NCBI GenBank assembly: GCA_026214975.1
Contig: CM047810.1
Span: 34,997,318 to 35,061,317, forward strand
Reading direction: 5' to 3'
DNA: 64,000 nt
Source of the DNA: Gentiana macrophylla
Taxonomy: Eukaryota > Streptophyta > Magnoliopsida > Gentianales > Gentianaceae
The stretch's first letter is position 1; every line of letters begins with the position of its first letter. Below, in pieces: positions 45,964 to 57,700 of the stretch. The notes under the pieces were generated by a model. The model ran no database searches, had not been told where the DNA came from, and worked only from the letters and a program-made list of their open reading frames with translations. The translations under genes were made by a program, and so were the position numbers.

Positions 45964-46669
45964 CAGTAAACTCTCGATAAATGCATACATTTAAGACCGA
46001 CCAAAATTATTCCTTTAACGAGTTTATTTGTTTATCGATAAATGAATAATTTATTCATTTATCGATAAATTAATATTTATTACTTTACAAAGAAATAATT
46101 AATATTATGCATCTAGTCTGTAAAATGAAGAGACAAATATTAATTAAAATGCTTGGAAAGCTAGAAATATTATCAGAATTTGTGCTCTTGGATTATTATC
46201 GAAATCAAAAATGAAAAGGTTTCAATTCTTTATAAACGATAGTTCGGTTTTACCTAATGTTTCATCGAAAGAAGCATTTCAAGCAACTATCACCTTACAT
46301 AACTACTTGCTACAACATGAACAAAATATTCTTGAAGTTGTGTATGCTCTACAAAAAGTTAAAGATGAGATTGAATTTTGTTTAGCCACTAAGAAGAAAC
46401 AAGTTACTCTAGATGCATATTTTTAGAAAATATGAAGTGAAATGTGAAATTTTGAAAATATGTAAGTTTAATATATAAATTTCTAACTGGAATTATGATT
46501 TATTATTTTATATTTTTATTAGGTTTTACTGTATTCAATTTCTTTTTATTACTAAATTCATTTAGCGAAATTATTACTTTAGTACACATGCCCAAGTCGG
46601 GACCGGAAGAAATTATTATCTTAGTGAGGATATTACTTTATCGGATATTCATTTATCGAGAGTTTACTG
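45964..46669 (+). mobile_element. Emigrant/pogo-like (Tc1-mariner) deletion derivative
   Basis: Perfect 20-bp terminal inverted repeats, CAGTAAACTCTCGATAAATG, lie at both ends. TA flanks both sides (45962-45963, 46670-46671). The terminus is close to the Arabidopsis Emigrant/Lemi1 type. An internal frame keeps the end of a pogo/Tigger-type transposase; the DDE core is missing, so it depends on another element. Confidence 0.85.
46211..46426 (+). pseudogene. C-terminal remnant of a pogo/Tigger-type transposase
   Basis: 71 codons ending VKDEIEFCLATKKKQVTLDAYF. The LHNYLLQHEQ helix followed by a short basic segment and T-hydrophobic-D-xx-F end is what plant pogo-like transposases carry after the DDE domain. 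No N-terminal HTH or DDE motif is present. Confidence 0.6.
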
Positions 46670-46739
46670 TATCTCCTTCTATAGTTCCGGTGATAAATTT
46701 CGTTATTTATTTTTCATGCCAACACACCATGAAAAATTG

Positions 46740-47876
46740 ATTCTCTTTTGGGATTTCACTCTTTTATAAGGAAATTTGTTTTTCAAATATTCTTACATTA
46801 AATTAAATTTTGAAAAATAACAAAATTCAAATATGTCAATTAATGCGAAATGTTGTTACATTAAAATCATCCATACAAATTAGCCACCTCATTTAATGTC
46901 AAGTATATATACATTAAATTTTGAAAAATAACTGAATTCAAATATGCCATTTAATAATGGGTAATATTTAAATGTTAAATTACATTTTGAAAAAAAAGAT
47001 AAATTCAAACATACCAAAGGAAACCATCCCTTAAAACTACTTTGAATTAATTTTATGAAAAATAACTAAATTCAAATATGCTAGAAAAAATCATCTCCTA
47101 CAAATTAGCCTCCTCCTTTAATGAGAAATATCCTTACATTAAATTACATTTTGAAAAATAACTAAATTCAAGTATTCCAATTAATAAGAAACATTCTTAC
47201 TTTAAAATCATCCTTTAAAAATTAGTCACCTCAATTAATGCCAAATTTCTTATATTAAATTACATTTTGACAAATAACTAAATTTAATATGCAATTTAAT
47301 GCAGAATATTCTTACATCAAATTAATTTTGAAAAAAATGATAAATTCAAATATGTCGAAGGAAAATCATCCCCTAAGACGTCATTAAATTAATTTTATAA
47401 AAATTAACTAAATTCAAATATGTCAAGAAAAATCATCCTTTACAAATTAGCGTCCGCCTTTGATGCAAAATATTCTTAAATTAAATAATATTTTGAAAAA
47501 CAACTAAATTAAAATACACCAATTAATTCTAAATATTCTTTATTAAAATCATCCTCTACAAATTAGCCACCTAAATTAATGTCTAATATTCTTAAATTAA
47601 ATTGAAGTTTGAAAAATAAATAAATTCAATTTGCCATTTAATTCAAAATATTCTTAGATTAACCTATATTTTGATTAAAAAAAGATCAATTTAAACATGT
47701 GTAAGGAAAATCACCCCATAAAACTAAATTAATTAGTCAAGAAAAAACCATCCTCTACAAATTAATGTTCTCCTTTATTGCGAGAGATTCTCACATTAAT
47801 TTACACGGAAAAATAACTGAATTCAAATATGTCAATTAATGTGAAATATTGTTACATTAAAATCATCCCCCACAAA
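46740..47876. repeat. AT-rich satellite array, left part
   Basis: Sub-units of roughly 60-115 bp built on AAATAACTAAATTCAAATAT and ACATTAAATTACATTTTGAA are arranged in a higher-order unit. The marker block (C)CAATTAATxxGAAATATTxTTAC...AAAATCATCC...CAAATTAGCCACCTC recurs near 46837, 47178, 47518 and 47836, about every 320-340 bp. It is interrupted by the Tat element. Confidence 0.75.
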
Positions 47877-47881
47877 CCACC

Positions 47882-48437
47882 TGAAGATGTCTAAATCCTC
47901 ACGGGTGTCCTTGCGTGTTTGGATGGTGGATATCTGGCTGTATTTAAGGTGTGGTGATGCTCCGGCGGGTGGTGGTGTGGAGAGAGTTAGAATGGAGAGA
48001 GCTTTTGCTTGCAAATATAGTGTGTATTTCATATATCTCATCCTCTTTAGTTTACAATGACCACCCCCTTTTATAGAGATGGATAACTTAGGGAACAAGT
48101 AATATATTAGATATTTTACTAATAGCTAGATCTTACTTAGATACTAAGCAAGACGAAATATCTAAGTTACAAGTGGGAAAAGATCTGATCAATCGGCGCC
48201 ATCTCTCGTGAGGTCGCAGGAGCAAGCCCTCTTTGGCCTCGCCCCCCGGCGACCCTCCTGACTTGCCTGGATGGGATTCACAGGATCTGTTGCACTTGCC
48301 GGGACCGCAAATGCCTTGGTCGCGGCGAGGTGAGACACAACGATGGCCGCCCCTGCGATCTCTCTGTCATGCCGGAGGATGGCCGCAGATGGGTAGTCCT
48401 TACTTGTTGAGGTGGTGGAATTATTTATACCCATCAA
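47882..48437 (-). repeat. 3' LTR of the Tat element
   Basis: 556 bp. It matches the 5' LTR throughout, with scattered 1-3-base indels and few substitutions. The polypurine tract abuts its start. Confidence 0.92.
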
Positions 48438-48450
48438 TGGCCCCCTACTC
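48438..48450 (-). promoter_or_regulatory. Polypurine tract of the Tat element
   Basis: The minus strand reads AGTAGGGGGCCAT before the LTR start TGATGGG. Confidence 0.8.
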
Positions 48451-48514
48451 CGTGCTTTAATGACATTCCCTGAGGATATGAAGGATGGAGTAATTATCAA
48501 CACCTATGACCCCA

Positions 48515-49300
48515 TCGTCGGATGCGACTTGTACACTTAGGGCCGTACTTTCAAAGTAAGCGACCTCAAAGCAACTCTGGGTCAATTTTTTGCGACCTTG
48601 TCGTCTGATGCGACTTGTTCACTAAGAGCCGTGCTTTCAAAACATGCGACCTCAAAGCAACTCTGGGTCTATTTTTTGCGACCTTGTCGTCTGATGCGAC
48701 TTGTTCGCTAAGAGCCGTGCTTCCAAAGCATGCGACCTCAACGCAACTCTGGGTCTATTTTTGCGACCTTGTCGTCTGATGCGACTTGTTCGCTAAGAGC
48801 CGTGCTTTCAAAGCATGCGACCTCAAAGCAACTCTGGGTCTATTTTTGCGACCTTGTCGTCTGATGCGACTTGTTCGCTAAGAGCCGTGCTTTCAAAGCA
48901 TGCGACCTCAAAGCAACTCTGGGTCTATTTTTGCGACCTTGTCGCCTGCGATGCGACTTGTTCGCTAAGAGCCGTGCTTTCAAAGCATGCGACCTCAAAG
49001 CAACTCTGGTCTATTTTTTGCGACCTTGTCGCCTGATGCGACTTGTTCGCTAAGAGCCGTGCTTTCAAAGCATGCGACCTCAAAGCAACTCGGGTCTATT
49101 TTTTGCGACCTTGTCGCCTGACGCGACTTGTTCGCTAAGAGCCGTGCTTTCAAAGCATGCGACCTCAAAGCAACTCTGGGTCTATTTTTTGCGACCTTGT
49201 CGTCTGATGCGACTTGTTCGCTAAGAGCCGTGCTTTCAAAGCATGCGACCTCAAAGCAACTCTGGGTCTATTTTTTGCGACCTTGTCGCCGTCAATCGTG
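48515..49300. repeat. 86-bp tandem array, nine copies, in the Tat 3' region
   Basis: The unit start TCGTCTGATGCGACTTG appears at 48515 (variant), 48601, 48687, 48772, 48857, 48942, 49029, 49113 and 49200, with a last partial unit from 49286. Spacing is 84-87 bp and copies are nearly identical. The unit also holds AAGCATGCGACCTC and GGGTCTATTTTTTGCGACC. The short frames in it are not genes: the 86-bp period shifts the frame. Confidence 0.95.
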
Positions 49301-49479
49301 GCTGACGTCAGTTTTCTAGGTTTTCCTCCGGCGGAACGATGCGCCGCTTTCAAAGAATCGCTTAGGTAGTTGTGCGTGGAGTACTTGATGGGGCGCCAGA
49401 TTTCAAAACTGACAACTGCCGCCCTAATCTGAACCGTTGGATGAAGCGTTCCCAACCGTACGATCGTGGCCCCCTTGCC

Positions 49480-49488
49480 TATATAAAG
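49480..49488 (+). promoter_or_regulatory. TATA box of the first antisense unit
   Basis: TATATAAAG in the context GCCTATATAAAGCC, followed about 30 bases later by a pyrimidine-rich CACTTTTAGTG start-like stretch. Confidence 0.65.
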
Positions 49489-49509
49489 CCTTCGCTTCTC
49501 ACCCTTCAC

Positions 49510-52500
49510 ACTTTTAGTGTTTCTTATTTTCTCCGTTGTTTGTTGTTTTAGAATTCTCAAGTTTTTGGCGAGCTTTGAAGGTTCAACGGCGTTCTCAAGC
49601 GGTGGTTCTAGGATTTCACGGCGGCTCTTTTGAAGATTCCGCCACCTCTTTGAGTATTTCCCGCTTTTCAAGCGGTTTTCCAATCTTTCTCAAATCGGTC
49701 GTAAGAAATCCTTCATTAACTCGCTTTACTCATCCATCCCCGCCTTGTTTTTCCATATATATTAATTTCGCTATTCTTTTGCTACGGAGATGCAACATCG
49801 CCTTGTTTTTGATTAAAACGGGATTTTTCCTGGGAGAGATTTATAGCTTTCCTGGGAAAATTGGGGTTTCACCCGCTCCCCTGCTATCCTCTGTAATTTT
49901 ATTTGCGATCTCTTGTAAAAACGGAGGAGGCGGTATTGAAGTGGGTGCGATCACCTTCCCCGGGCTAATTTATTATTATACCAGGTCTGAAAGCTCCACC
50001 TTTTTCCTCCCTTGTTTTTGCAGGATGTCGGGGAATGACTATTCTGGCGACGACTCTACGGAAAGGGAGATTTACGATTATGCTGAGGATGACCCCGTAC
50101 TATCCGCCGCCCTCGCTTAGCGATCTGTTGGACGAGGTTGAGGTGGAAAGTAGTCGCGCAGATATTGGCGAGATTACCGCTGATGAGGTCGCTCATATGG
50201 ACGTCGACCCTTTTGAGTTGGAGGCCTTCATCTCTGCCCGAAATCCGCCGCGTAGAATGAGCCTTAAGGAGAAGGCGCGGGCTCAAAAGTCTCCAACAGC
50301 TCGTGGGGCTCAAGAAATCGCTTTCCCGATCGAAGGACAAACTGCGGTCCCGAGCACTAGCGGCGCGCCCCGACCATGACGAGGCTTATGTTCGTGACGC
50401 CGCAGCTCATGAGTTAATGGGGTCCAGCGAGGACGAAAATGCGGAATTGCCCCGAAGGATATCTCGGATGCTCGCGGCGCGGTAAGAAAAAGAAAATCGC
50501 GAGCCAAACCATGATAATTGGTGAGGCCGCGCGCGATTCCCACCAAGAGTTCTCGCCCTAATAATCCCGAAGCTATGCGAGAGTTTGCGATCGTGGCGGC
50601 GTATGAGAAGGACGTTGACAAGAAATGGTCCCGACTGTGCAAGAGCAGCGATCTCAACAGGACCATTAATCGCATATTCGGAATCGACACCAGCGTGTAT
50701 CGGTTTTCTTTTTTCGATTATGGGAAGGAGTCCGATAAATTTAAACCCGGGGACCATAAGGATTATGTATGCGCGCGTCGATCCGAGGACACCCTTATCC
50801 TCCATTTCCATCATTTGTGTGCGGGTCTGAGGCCGCCTTTCGATCCTTTCTTTGTGAAGATCTGCAAGGAGATGGAAGCGCTTCCCTCTGATTTTGCCGT
50901 CGGGGCTATTATCCAGTTGATGGCCTTCATCGTTATGTGCCGGATCCTGAAGATCGAGCCGACGTTAACTTTATTGGGGCAATTTTATTCCTTCTGTGGG
51001 ACGTCTATTCCTGGACAAGTCTCTCTGAGGTCGCAGACTCCTCGCCTACTATTCTCGCTTCCCAATAAGTTTCACAAATGGGGGCAGCGGGTACTGAAAG
51101 TTGAGTCGAAGGTAGGCTGGCCTTTTCCTAGGGCAGGAGTTCGTGGAGGCAAATCCACGCTTATACTCTTTGACCCCCCTGTGAGTGAGCGGCGCTACGT
51201 AAAGGGGCTGATGACGTTGATTCAGTCGGACGGGGCGGCGCCATCTCGGAGAAATGTTTCTGGTTGATCTTCTTGATCTGGCCGAGCCTTTGTATGCATG
51301 GCGGGCCTGGTGGGCGTAGAGGAATGCCGTGCCCATGGTACAAATGGGTCCAGAGAGCTGTGATCCGGACTGGATTGGGGGTTGTCATATCAACAAATGT
51401 TTCCCCTCTGAGTGTTTGGAATGTGGGGGCGATCCTATACTTAGGCCGCTTTGTAACTTTCTTTGTCCACTTGTATTTATTTGTAAATGCTCATTTTGTT
51501 TTCCTGGGTTCTAAACCGCTCTCTTTTTGTAGGTATGGATCCAAATGCTCGCAGGGCTCACCGAAACAAGCTTAATGCGGAGGCAGACAAGGCGCCGCTG
51601 CTCGGCGCGAGGCTTTGAAGAAAGCTCTGTGGATGGTGCCCCGAATCGTAGATGCCTCGATTGTCGAAGAGACACATAACCCGAAGCTGCGACCTCTTCG
51701 CCTCTTGTGCGACTTCCTCTCGCCGTTGTTGCGGGTTCCTCTGCCGTTGTTGCGGGCCCAGGTCAGGCTGGTGCCTCAAAAAAGACTCATCCCCCTACTA
51801 AAGAGTCGCATGGCCTGAAGCGACCTCAAACAGAGAAGGCGAAGGATGATCGCCAACCCAAACGGTCCGCTCCCAGCCCGGCGCATCTTGAAGAGGTTGA
51901 AACTCCCGTGGAGAAGAGCGCACCCGCTGAGACGCCGCCGCAAAGGACTTTGCCCCGAGGTTACTCTGGGAAAGAGGCCCTGTGGTTGGATCCGAGCTTT
52001 ACCCAGGATCTTGACCTATCCAAAGCTCGCCGGGTTGGTGAAGCAATTGCTGACGTGATTCCTCTTGGGCCGATCCCTCTCGGTTATCCTGATCATGTTC
52101 AAGTGGAGATTGGCCGGGGCATATTAGCCCGCTTTGCGGCTCAAGACGACTCTCCCGCCTCAAGATGAGATTGCTTTGAATCGTAGATTTGAGCGGCGCT
52201 TTAGGGATTGCGGCTTCTCTGGTAAGACCATTTTTTTTTTTTTTTTTTTTTTGCTAATCATCCCTGCTTTCCACACTCGGTGCTCGTTTAAACAGGTACT
52301 TGAGGTCACGAGAGCGCGATGCAGAGGTGAGGAAAGTGACGACGCACTGGGGAGCAACTGATAAGCGCGAGGTTACCGCCGAAAGAAAGCTAAACATGCG
52401 GGCCAAGGCGAGGTGGAGAAGATGAAGGCAATCATGGAGGAGCACTCTAGATTGGATCTTTGAGATCAATGAGAAAGTTGCATCTTTGACAAAGGATTAT

Positions 52501-53005
52501 GCGGGGGCGCGGAGAGATCGCCGCGTTGAGGTTAAGCTTGCCGAGGCGGAGACGTCTGCCAAAGAGGTCACGAGAAAGCTATGGAGGAAGGCTGCGAAGA
52601 AAACGGGCCGAGGTCAGCCGAGGAGGCCAAGTCTGGGGGCCGTCATTACTACAAGAATTCGGATGACTTCTTCGACCGATAGAGAAATAGCTTTGACCAG
52701 GGCTTTAGTCACCTAGCTCATTTGTATCTGGGCCGATCGAGGCGGGGGGCACATCACTCTGGAGGATATCTTTGCGGTGGGTGAACACGCATCAAGGTCA
52801 TCCCAATTTAGTGGCCTTTCACCCGGAAATCCCCATGCAAGCGAGCTCATTACCTCGATTCAGATCGAATAGACTTAAACGTGGCGAGCCTGTTTGGGAT
52901 CCTGCTCCTGTCAATCCTGTGAATTTTGAGACGTTGAAGAAGCCGCCGCCCTCTGGGCAAGGCGATGAGTTTATCAGCACCCCGCCTACTCCGCATGCTC
53001 TCTAG
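49510..53005 (+). pseudogene. First antisense gene of the Tat element, spliced (gypsy-type transposon protein)
   Basis: Runs opposite to gag-pol. Likely introns with GT-AG ends: 49701-50023 (donor GTAAGA, acceptor TTTTTGCAG, ATG at 50025), 51453-51532 and 52222-52295. The N-terminal part is acidic (MSGNDYSGDDSTEREIYDYA). The central part, open at 50518-51267, holds TLILHFHHLCAGLRPPFDPF and a hydrophobic helical region like the putative gypsy-type transposon domain known from plant Tat antisense ORFs. The next part (51707-52168) is Pro/Lys-rich. A charged, probably coiled-coil region follows (52296-52700), then a short C-terminal tail ending at 53003-53005. At least four 1-base shifts break it. 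The function of such ORFs is unknown; the frameshifts may be decay or sequence error. Confidence 0.65.
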
Positions 53006-53563
53006 ATTTCTTGGACTTTTCTGCGAGCTCTTTGAAAATTTGATTTGTAACTTTGACTATTTACTTTGTGATTTGACTGAATCTTGATTTGTAATAGCTT
53101 GACAATTTATTTTCTGCATTTTTTCAATTTATACAACTTGGCTTTTCCATCGCGATTCGATCTGGCGGCCTTTCGCGAGGTCGTGATAAAGTTATTTTGT
53201 TCTCTCAGGCTGTCCTCTTGATTCGTGCGAGGTCGCTTAATAATTTGGCGACGTCGATCTGTCATGAAACGTCGTCGTCTTGTTCTAACCATAGTCGCTA
53301 CGCGACGCTAATTTTTCAAAGTTTCAGCGGCCTTATTGAGAGCAGTGCTTTTGTCAGAAGATAGAGCCTGTTAAAGCAGCCTTTGACTGTGTCATTAACG
53401 CAGAGTTATGACCCCTAATGACTAGGTGTCGCTTGTAATCGTAGCCATAAATTTCGGTCTCTTTATGGTCCAGCGCCTCTGTTGCCTTGGTCTTGGTCGG
53501 GCTTTTGCATATCTGGCCCTAGGATCCAGTTAATCCCAACCGTTGATTATACCCCTTCTCTGG

Positions 53564-53572
53564 TATAAAAAG
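53564..53572 (+). promoter_or_regulatory. TATA box of the second antisense unit
   Basis: TATAAAAAG in the context TGGTATAAAAAGGGGG, about 110 bases before the next ATG. The intervening leader is CT-rich, as in plant 5' UTRs. Confidence 0.6.
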
Positions 53573-53673
53573 GGGGTTATTTTGGAACTCACTTTACCTC
53601 TTGCCTCATACTGAATTTTGCTTTCTTCCCTCAATCGTTCATTATCCTCTTCACTGTTTATCCTCCAAACTCT

Positions 53674-54420
53674 ATGTCTCATCCAGGGGAAAGCAGCCAG
53701 GTTCGGATATTCAAAGCTCGTCCCATCCGGGATGTTTCCCCTTTTTTCACCACTGCTTCCCCCGTAGCCAAGGATTATTTCTGGGATTTTTTTGAGTGGC
53801 GTGATATTATGAGGGAGAGGGGCTTACATGAACAACGAATAGAAGACGGCTCTATCTTTGCGCGTTCGCTTTCCGGTGGTGGGAATTTATTGCCGAGCCT
53901 CCGGAGCGGTTAATGTTACCATGATACGGGAATTTTACTCCGTGTTGTCGATGTAGCCTCTGGCGGGCGGTGAGCAACATTTCTCTCCGGGTGTTCCGTT
54001 ATCTTTACTCCGAGAGAATTAACCAAGTTTTAATATACCCGCAATAAATCCCTCCTCCCATTATGAGATCGCCTGGGACCTTGCGGATGAGGAAAATAGG
54101 CGATTCGTCCCTGGTATTGCAATGTGCTGCCGTTCCCGAGAATCGGCGGGTTTGGTCTTTAGGGAGTGATCAAGGTCCGACCTCTCTCGCAGCGACCGTG
54201 AGTGGAAGAAGTTTATAAATTCCCGCGCTCTTATCACTTTGCCGATCTTGATGTTGTTAGTGAGAGCGGCGCGCTCTTCGCACGCCATTCGCGACCATCG
54301 AGTGGATATAGACGGGGAGTGTTGATCCATCGCGAGGCACTAAGATATGCGTGCTCGGCGGTTCAAGGTCGCCGTGATCTTGGTCGCCGCATGCCTTCGT
54401 GATCGCCGATATATCCAAAT
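53674..54420 (+). pseudogene. Second antisense gene of the Tat element (putative plant transposon protein)
   Basis: Begins MSHPGESSQVRIFKARPIRD; 53674-53913 is open. It contains KDYFWDFFEWRDIMRERGL, then, across frameshifts, a WEFIAEPPER segment and a region with RRFVPGIAMCCRS and WKKFINSRALITLPILMLL (54060-54270). This resembles the putative plant transposon protein domain found in Gypsy-associated ORFs. The frame is lost at about 53900 and again around 53990. The end is uncertain, near 54400-54480. It converges on the integrase end of pol. Confidence 0.5.
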
Positions 54421-54768
54421 TATGCGATGGCGCCAGGGGTCCCTTCCATACACTCGACCGATATGTTTGAAAAAACTTATCCGGTGGAGCCCTTTGCAAG
54501 CATGATGCCGTTTTGGACCTCCACACATGTGATCGGAGGAAGATAACCATCCTGCAGCTTGATGGAAGTTTGTCCAGCTTGATCGATATGTTTGAAAAAA
54601 CTTTTCATCGTCATTTTTTTTTTTTTTTTTTTTTTTTGCCGGACGAAAAAGACAAGGATGTAAATACAATTTGGAAGAACGGCTTTATTTGAATTGTCTC
54701 GTTACATATAGTATTTTTTCAGATTATGCGCATGCCATGGCCTATTATACTCGCGCCCTCCTTGTCAC
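54421..54768. other. Non-coding junction between the second antisense gene and pol
   Basis: A GATATGTTTGAAAAAACTT motif is duplicated at 54461-54479 and 54585-54603. A poly-T tract (54616-54637) follows. No further coding signal was found. Confidence 0.5.
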
Positions 54769-56002
54769 TTAGCATGTACGTCCCTTTTTGATAACTCGCG
54801 AAATCCGTGAGGGCCCCTCCCGGTTTTCCGATAGCTTTCCTTTTTTAAACCGTGGCCCGTGGCTTGTCTTTTTGTAAACGTAATCCCCGACGGCGAAGTG
54901 ATGATTGCGAATACGTTTGTCGTGATGACGCTTTGCCGCCTGTTTATAGTTGACCAGACGACTGTATGCCTGCATGCGCCGCTCCTCTACTAGATCGAGC
55001 TCGAGTTTACGCGCCGCTGTGTTATTGACCTCGCTGTAGAAAACGACCCTAGGGCTTGGTAAGGCCATTTCCACAGGTGCCATAGCCTCAGACCCATATG
55101 TTAAAGCAAAAGGAGTTTCCCTCATTGTGATTTTTCGCGACGTCCTGAGTGCCCATAGAGCCGCTGGAAGGTGATCCGGCCAGTGGCCTGCCTTCTCACC
55201 CAGGCTCTTCTTTAACACGCCAGGACTGTTTGTTGGCATTTTCGGCTTGCCCATTTCCTTGCGGGTAGCACACGGATGATTGCCAATGTTTAACATTGTT
55301 CTCTTCACAGAATCTGTCGAATTCGTCTCTGAATTGAGGTCCGTGATCGGAAACCATCACTCTTGGAACACCAAATCTTGTCCATATTTGATCGAGCAAA
55401 AAGTATGTTATGTCCCTGGTATTGGTTTTTACCAAGGCCTTAGCCTCGACCCATTTAGTAAAATAATCCACCGCGACGACAACGTGCTTTCAAGAACTGA
55501 GCGACCCTTCTTCAAAGGTCCGATGAGGTCGATTGCCCACATGTCGAAAGGCCAGGCAGCTACCACTATGCTTTGTTCGACTGAGGGTAGCCTGGGGATA
55601 TTTGCGAACCTCTGGCAAGTATCACATGCGCGGGTATGAGCTTTGGCGTCTTCATCTAATTTTGGCCAATAATATCCGGCTAGAAGTACCTTCTGTGCTA
55701 GTGTTCGATTGGAGAAATGGCCGCCGCACATTCCCTCATGTAGCTCTGTTAGGATTCCCGTCCACCTCCTCAGTCGTGATGCGACGCAGAAGGGGTTTCG
55801 AGAATGAATGACGGTAAAGCACGTCGTCCATAATCGTATATCTTGCGGCCCTTCTTACTAAGGCCCTAGCTTCGCAAGGGTCGCTCGGAAGCTCTCCTAA
55901 CTCAATATAAGACTTTATGATGTCGATCCAACAAGTGTTACTGGGTTGGAAATCCATGATCTCGCCCTGGGAGATGGCGGGCTCCGATAGGTGTTCGACC
56001 AT
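54769..56002 (-). pseudogene. Tat integrase
   Basis: From high to low coordinates: a lead-in with RRAARYTIMDDVLYRHSFSKPLLR (55736-56002), the zinc-binding H2C2 region with MCGGHFSNRTLAQ and CDTCQRFAN (55429-55731), DYFTKWVEA with a catalytic aspartate, VMVSDHGPQF (normally SDNG) and NGQAEN (55196-55471), then the C-terminal ALWALRTS, TPFALTYGSEA and VGDYVYKK region (54769-55308). The pieces overlap in different frames, so at least three shifts have occurred. It would insert the cDNA into chromosomes if intact. Confidence 0.9.
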
Positions 56003-56438
56003 GATGCTTTGGATCGCACGACGCCGCGTCTTGTTTGGTTAATTTGGACAAGTAGTCGCCTATGATTGTCCTCTCGAGGATGTTTTTGAATTGACAATAT
56101 GTGAAGTCGCCTTGAGTCTTTTGACGAGGTTAATATACCTTTGTAAAATTTACGCAATGAATGCCATATGACCCTTTGATTTGATTTACCACCAATCGTG
56201 AGTCGCAAAATACTTGTATATTTTAGACTTTCATGGCTTTGGCGAGTTTTAACCAAAGAATGACGGCCTCATTTCGCCTGGTTGTTAGAGGCGGTGAAAT
56301 CAAATCTCGAGCCTCGCTCAATTTCTTCGATGTTCCTGGTTCTAACAGATTATTCCCGCGCCGCACCACTTTGTGATTAAGCGGAGCCATCAACGTAGAG
56401 CTGCCAACCGTGACTTGGCCTGATAGGCTCGTCCTCTC
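56003..56438 (-). pseudogene. Second (additional) RNase H of the Tat element
   Basis: One frame near 56160-56220 reads FCDSRLVVNQIKGSYG, the third-motif region of the RNase H type that Tat elements carry as an extra copy. It is followed by more of the domain in other frames to about 56030. Its presence supports the Tat assignment. Confidence 0.65.
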
Positions 56439-56811
56439 GTGGTGACCCTATCTTGGTCGCGTTCGAGCGAGCCGCTCTTTCACCTCTTCGTTGAAGCTTG
56501 TTTCGCTATGAAATCTGGGAGAGCTTGGGCCTTTACAACCTTCCGGGGCTCATATCGGATATCGAACTCGATAGCTCGATGGCCCATCGGAGTGTCGACC
56601 GGACGAGTCCGGCTTGTGAAGAACTGTCTTAGCGATGCATTCGATAATACTACGATGGTGTGCGATGAAAAGTAAGCCCTTAATTTGCGGGCAGCTATAA
56701 CAACACAATAAGCCAACTTTTCTATATTAAAATAACGACTTTCAACGGGCTTAGAGCTTTGGAAACATAAAAAGCGCCTGCGAGCCTTCCTCCTCTTTTA
56801 CAAGTGTCGCG
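56439..56811 (-). pseudogene. Tat first RNase H / connection domain
   Basis: 56480-56716 includes KLRAYFSSHTIVVLSNASLRQ and PMGHRAIEFDIRYEPR, as seen after the RT in Gypsy polyproteins (strand-exchanged palm-like and degenerate RNase H region), then QALPDFIAK at the junction to the second RNase H. Confidence 0.75.
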
Positions 56812-57700
56812 CTACGGCCCTATCTCGAGGTCGCCAAATATAAAACAGCAGTATCCCGAGCCTCGGGTCAAGTAGTTAACGGGCGGTCTTGATAAGTATT
56901 CTTTGAGGTCTTTAAATGCTTGGGAGCATTCCGCTGTCCAAGAGAAGGTACCAGCCCCTTTCAGAATTTTGAAGAAAGGCAGACTTCTTTCTGCAGATTT
57001 CGAGACAAACCTACCCAAAGCTGTGATCCTGCCGTTGAGCCGCTGTACTTCTTTAATACTGGTAGGCTCGCTCATGTTGACCAGGGCCTCGATTTTTTCG
57101 GGATTTGCCTCGATCCCCCTTTGACTTACCATAAAGCCCAGAAATTTCCCTGCCTGGACCCCAAAAGTGCATTTCGTAGGGTTTAGTTTCATCGAGTGAT
57201 TCTTCACGTTTGCAAAGGTTTCGCGAAGGTCCTCCAAGTGATCTTGGCGACTTGATTTCACGACCATGTCATCAATGTAGGCCTCCATGTTCTTGCCTAT
57301 CTGCGTGCTGAAAACTCTGTTTACCATTCTCTGATAGGTTGAGCCTGCGTTCTTTAGGCCAAACGGCATCATCTCATAGTAATATAGCCCGCGGCGACCC
57401 GAAGGCCGTCGGCTCCTTATCTTCATCGGCCATTCGACCTGGTGGTAGCCGAATAGGCGTCCCGAAAGCTTAAGGTCTCAAAACCCGCGATCCCATCCAC
57501 CATTTTATCGATTCGAGGAGCGCGTAGGGTCCTTTGGGCAAGCTTTGTTTAGATCGATGAAGTCGACGCACATCCGCCACTTGCCGTTGTGCTTTTTCAC
57601 CATTACTACATTTGCCACCCGGTGGGATATTGAAGCTCTTTGATTATGCCTGCTTTGCTAAAAGTTTCTCGACCTCAATTTTTATTGCGACCTCCTTTTT
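56812..57700 (-). pseudogene. Tat reverse transcriptase
   Basis: 57430-57700 carries the early RT motifs including KWRMCVDFIDLNKACPKD in a shifted frame. 56812-57426 has YYYEMMPFGLKNAGSTYQR, the catalytic YIDDMVVKS and KCTFGVQAGKFLGF, followed by the thumb. The catalytic YIDD motif is intact; the domain is disrupted by a shift near 57425. Confidence 0.9.

Noticed and set aside
48515..49300. CRISPR-like regularly spaced repeats
   Set aside because: Contiguous 86-bp units with no variable spacers, in a eukaryotic retroelement.
49165..49683. 172-codon minus-strand frame
   Set aside because: It overlaps the 86-bp array and the antisense promoter/leader. The composition is repeat-driven and no domain is visible.
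53107..53292. Arg-rich 61-codon minus-strand frame
   Set aside because: It lies between the two antisense units, downstream of integrase, with no matching domain.
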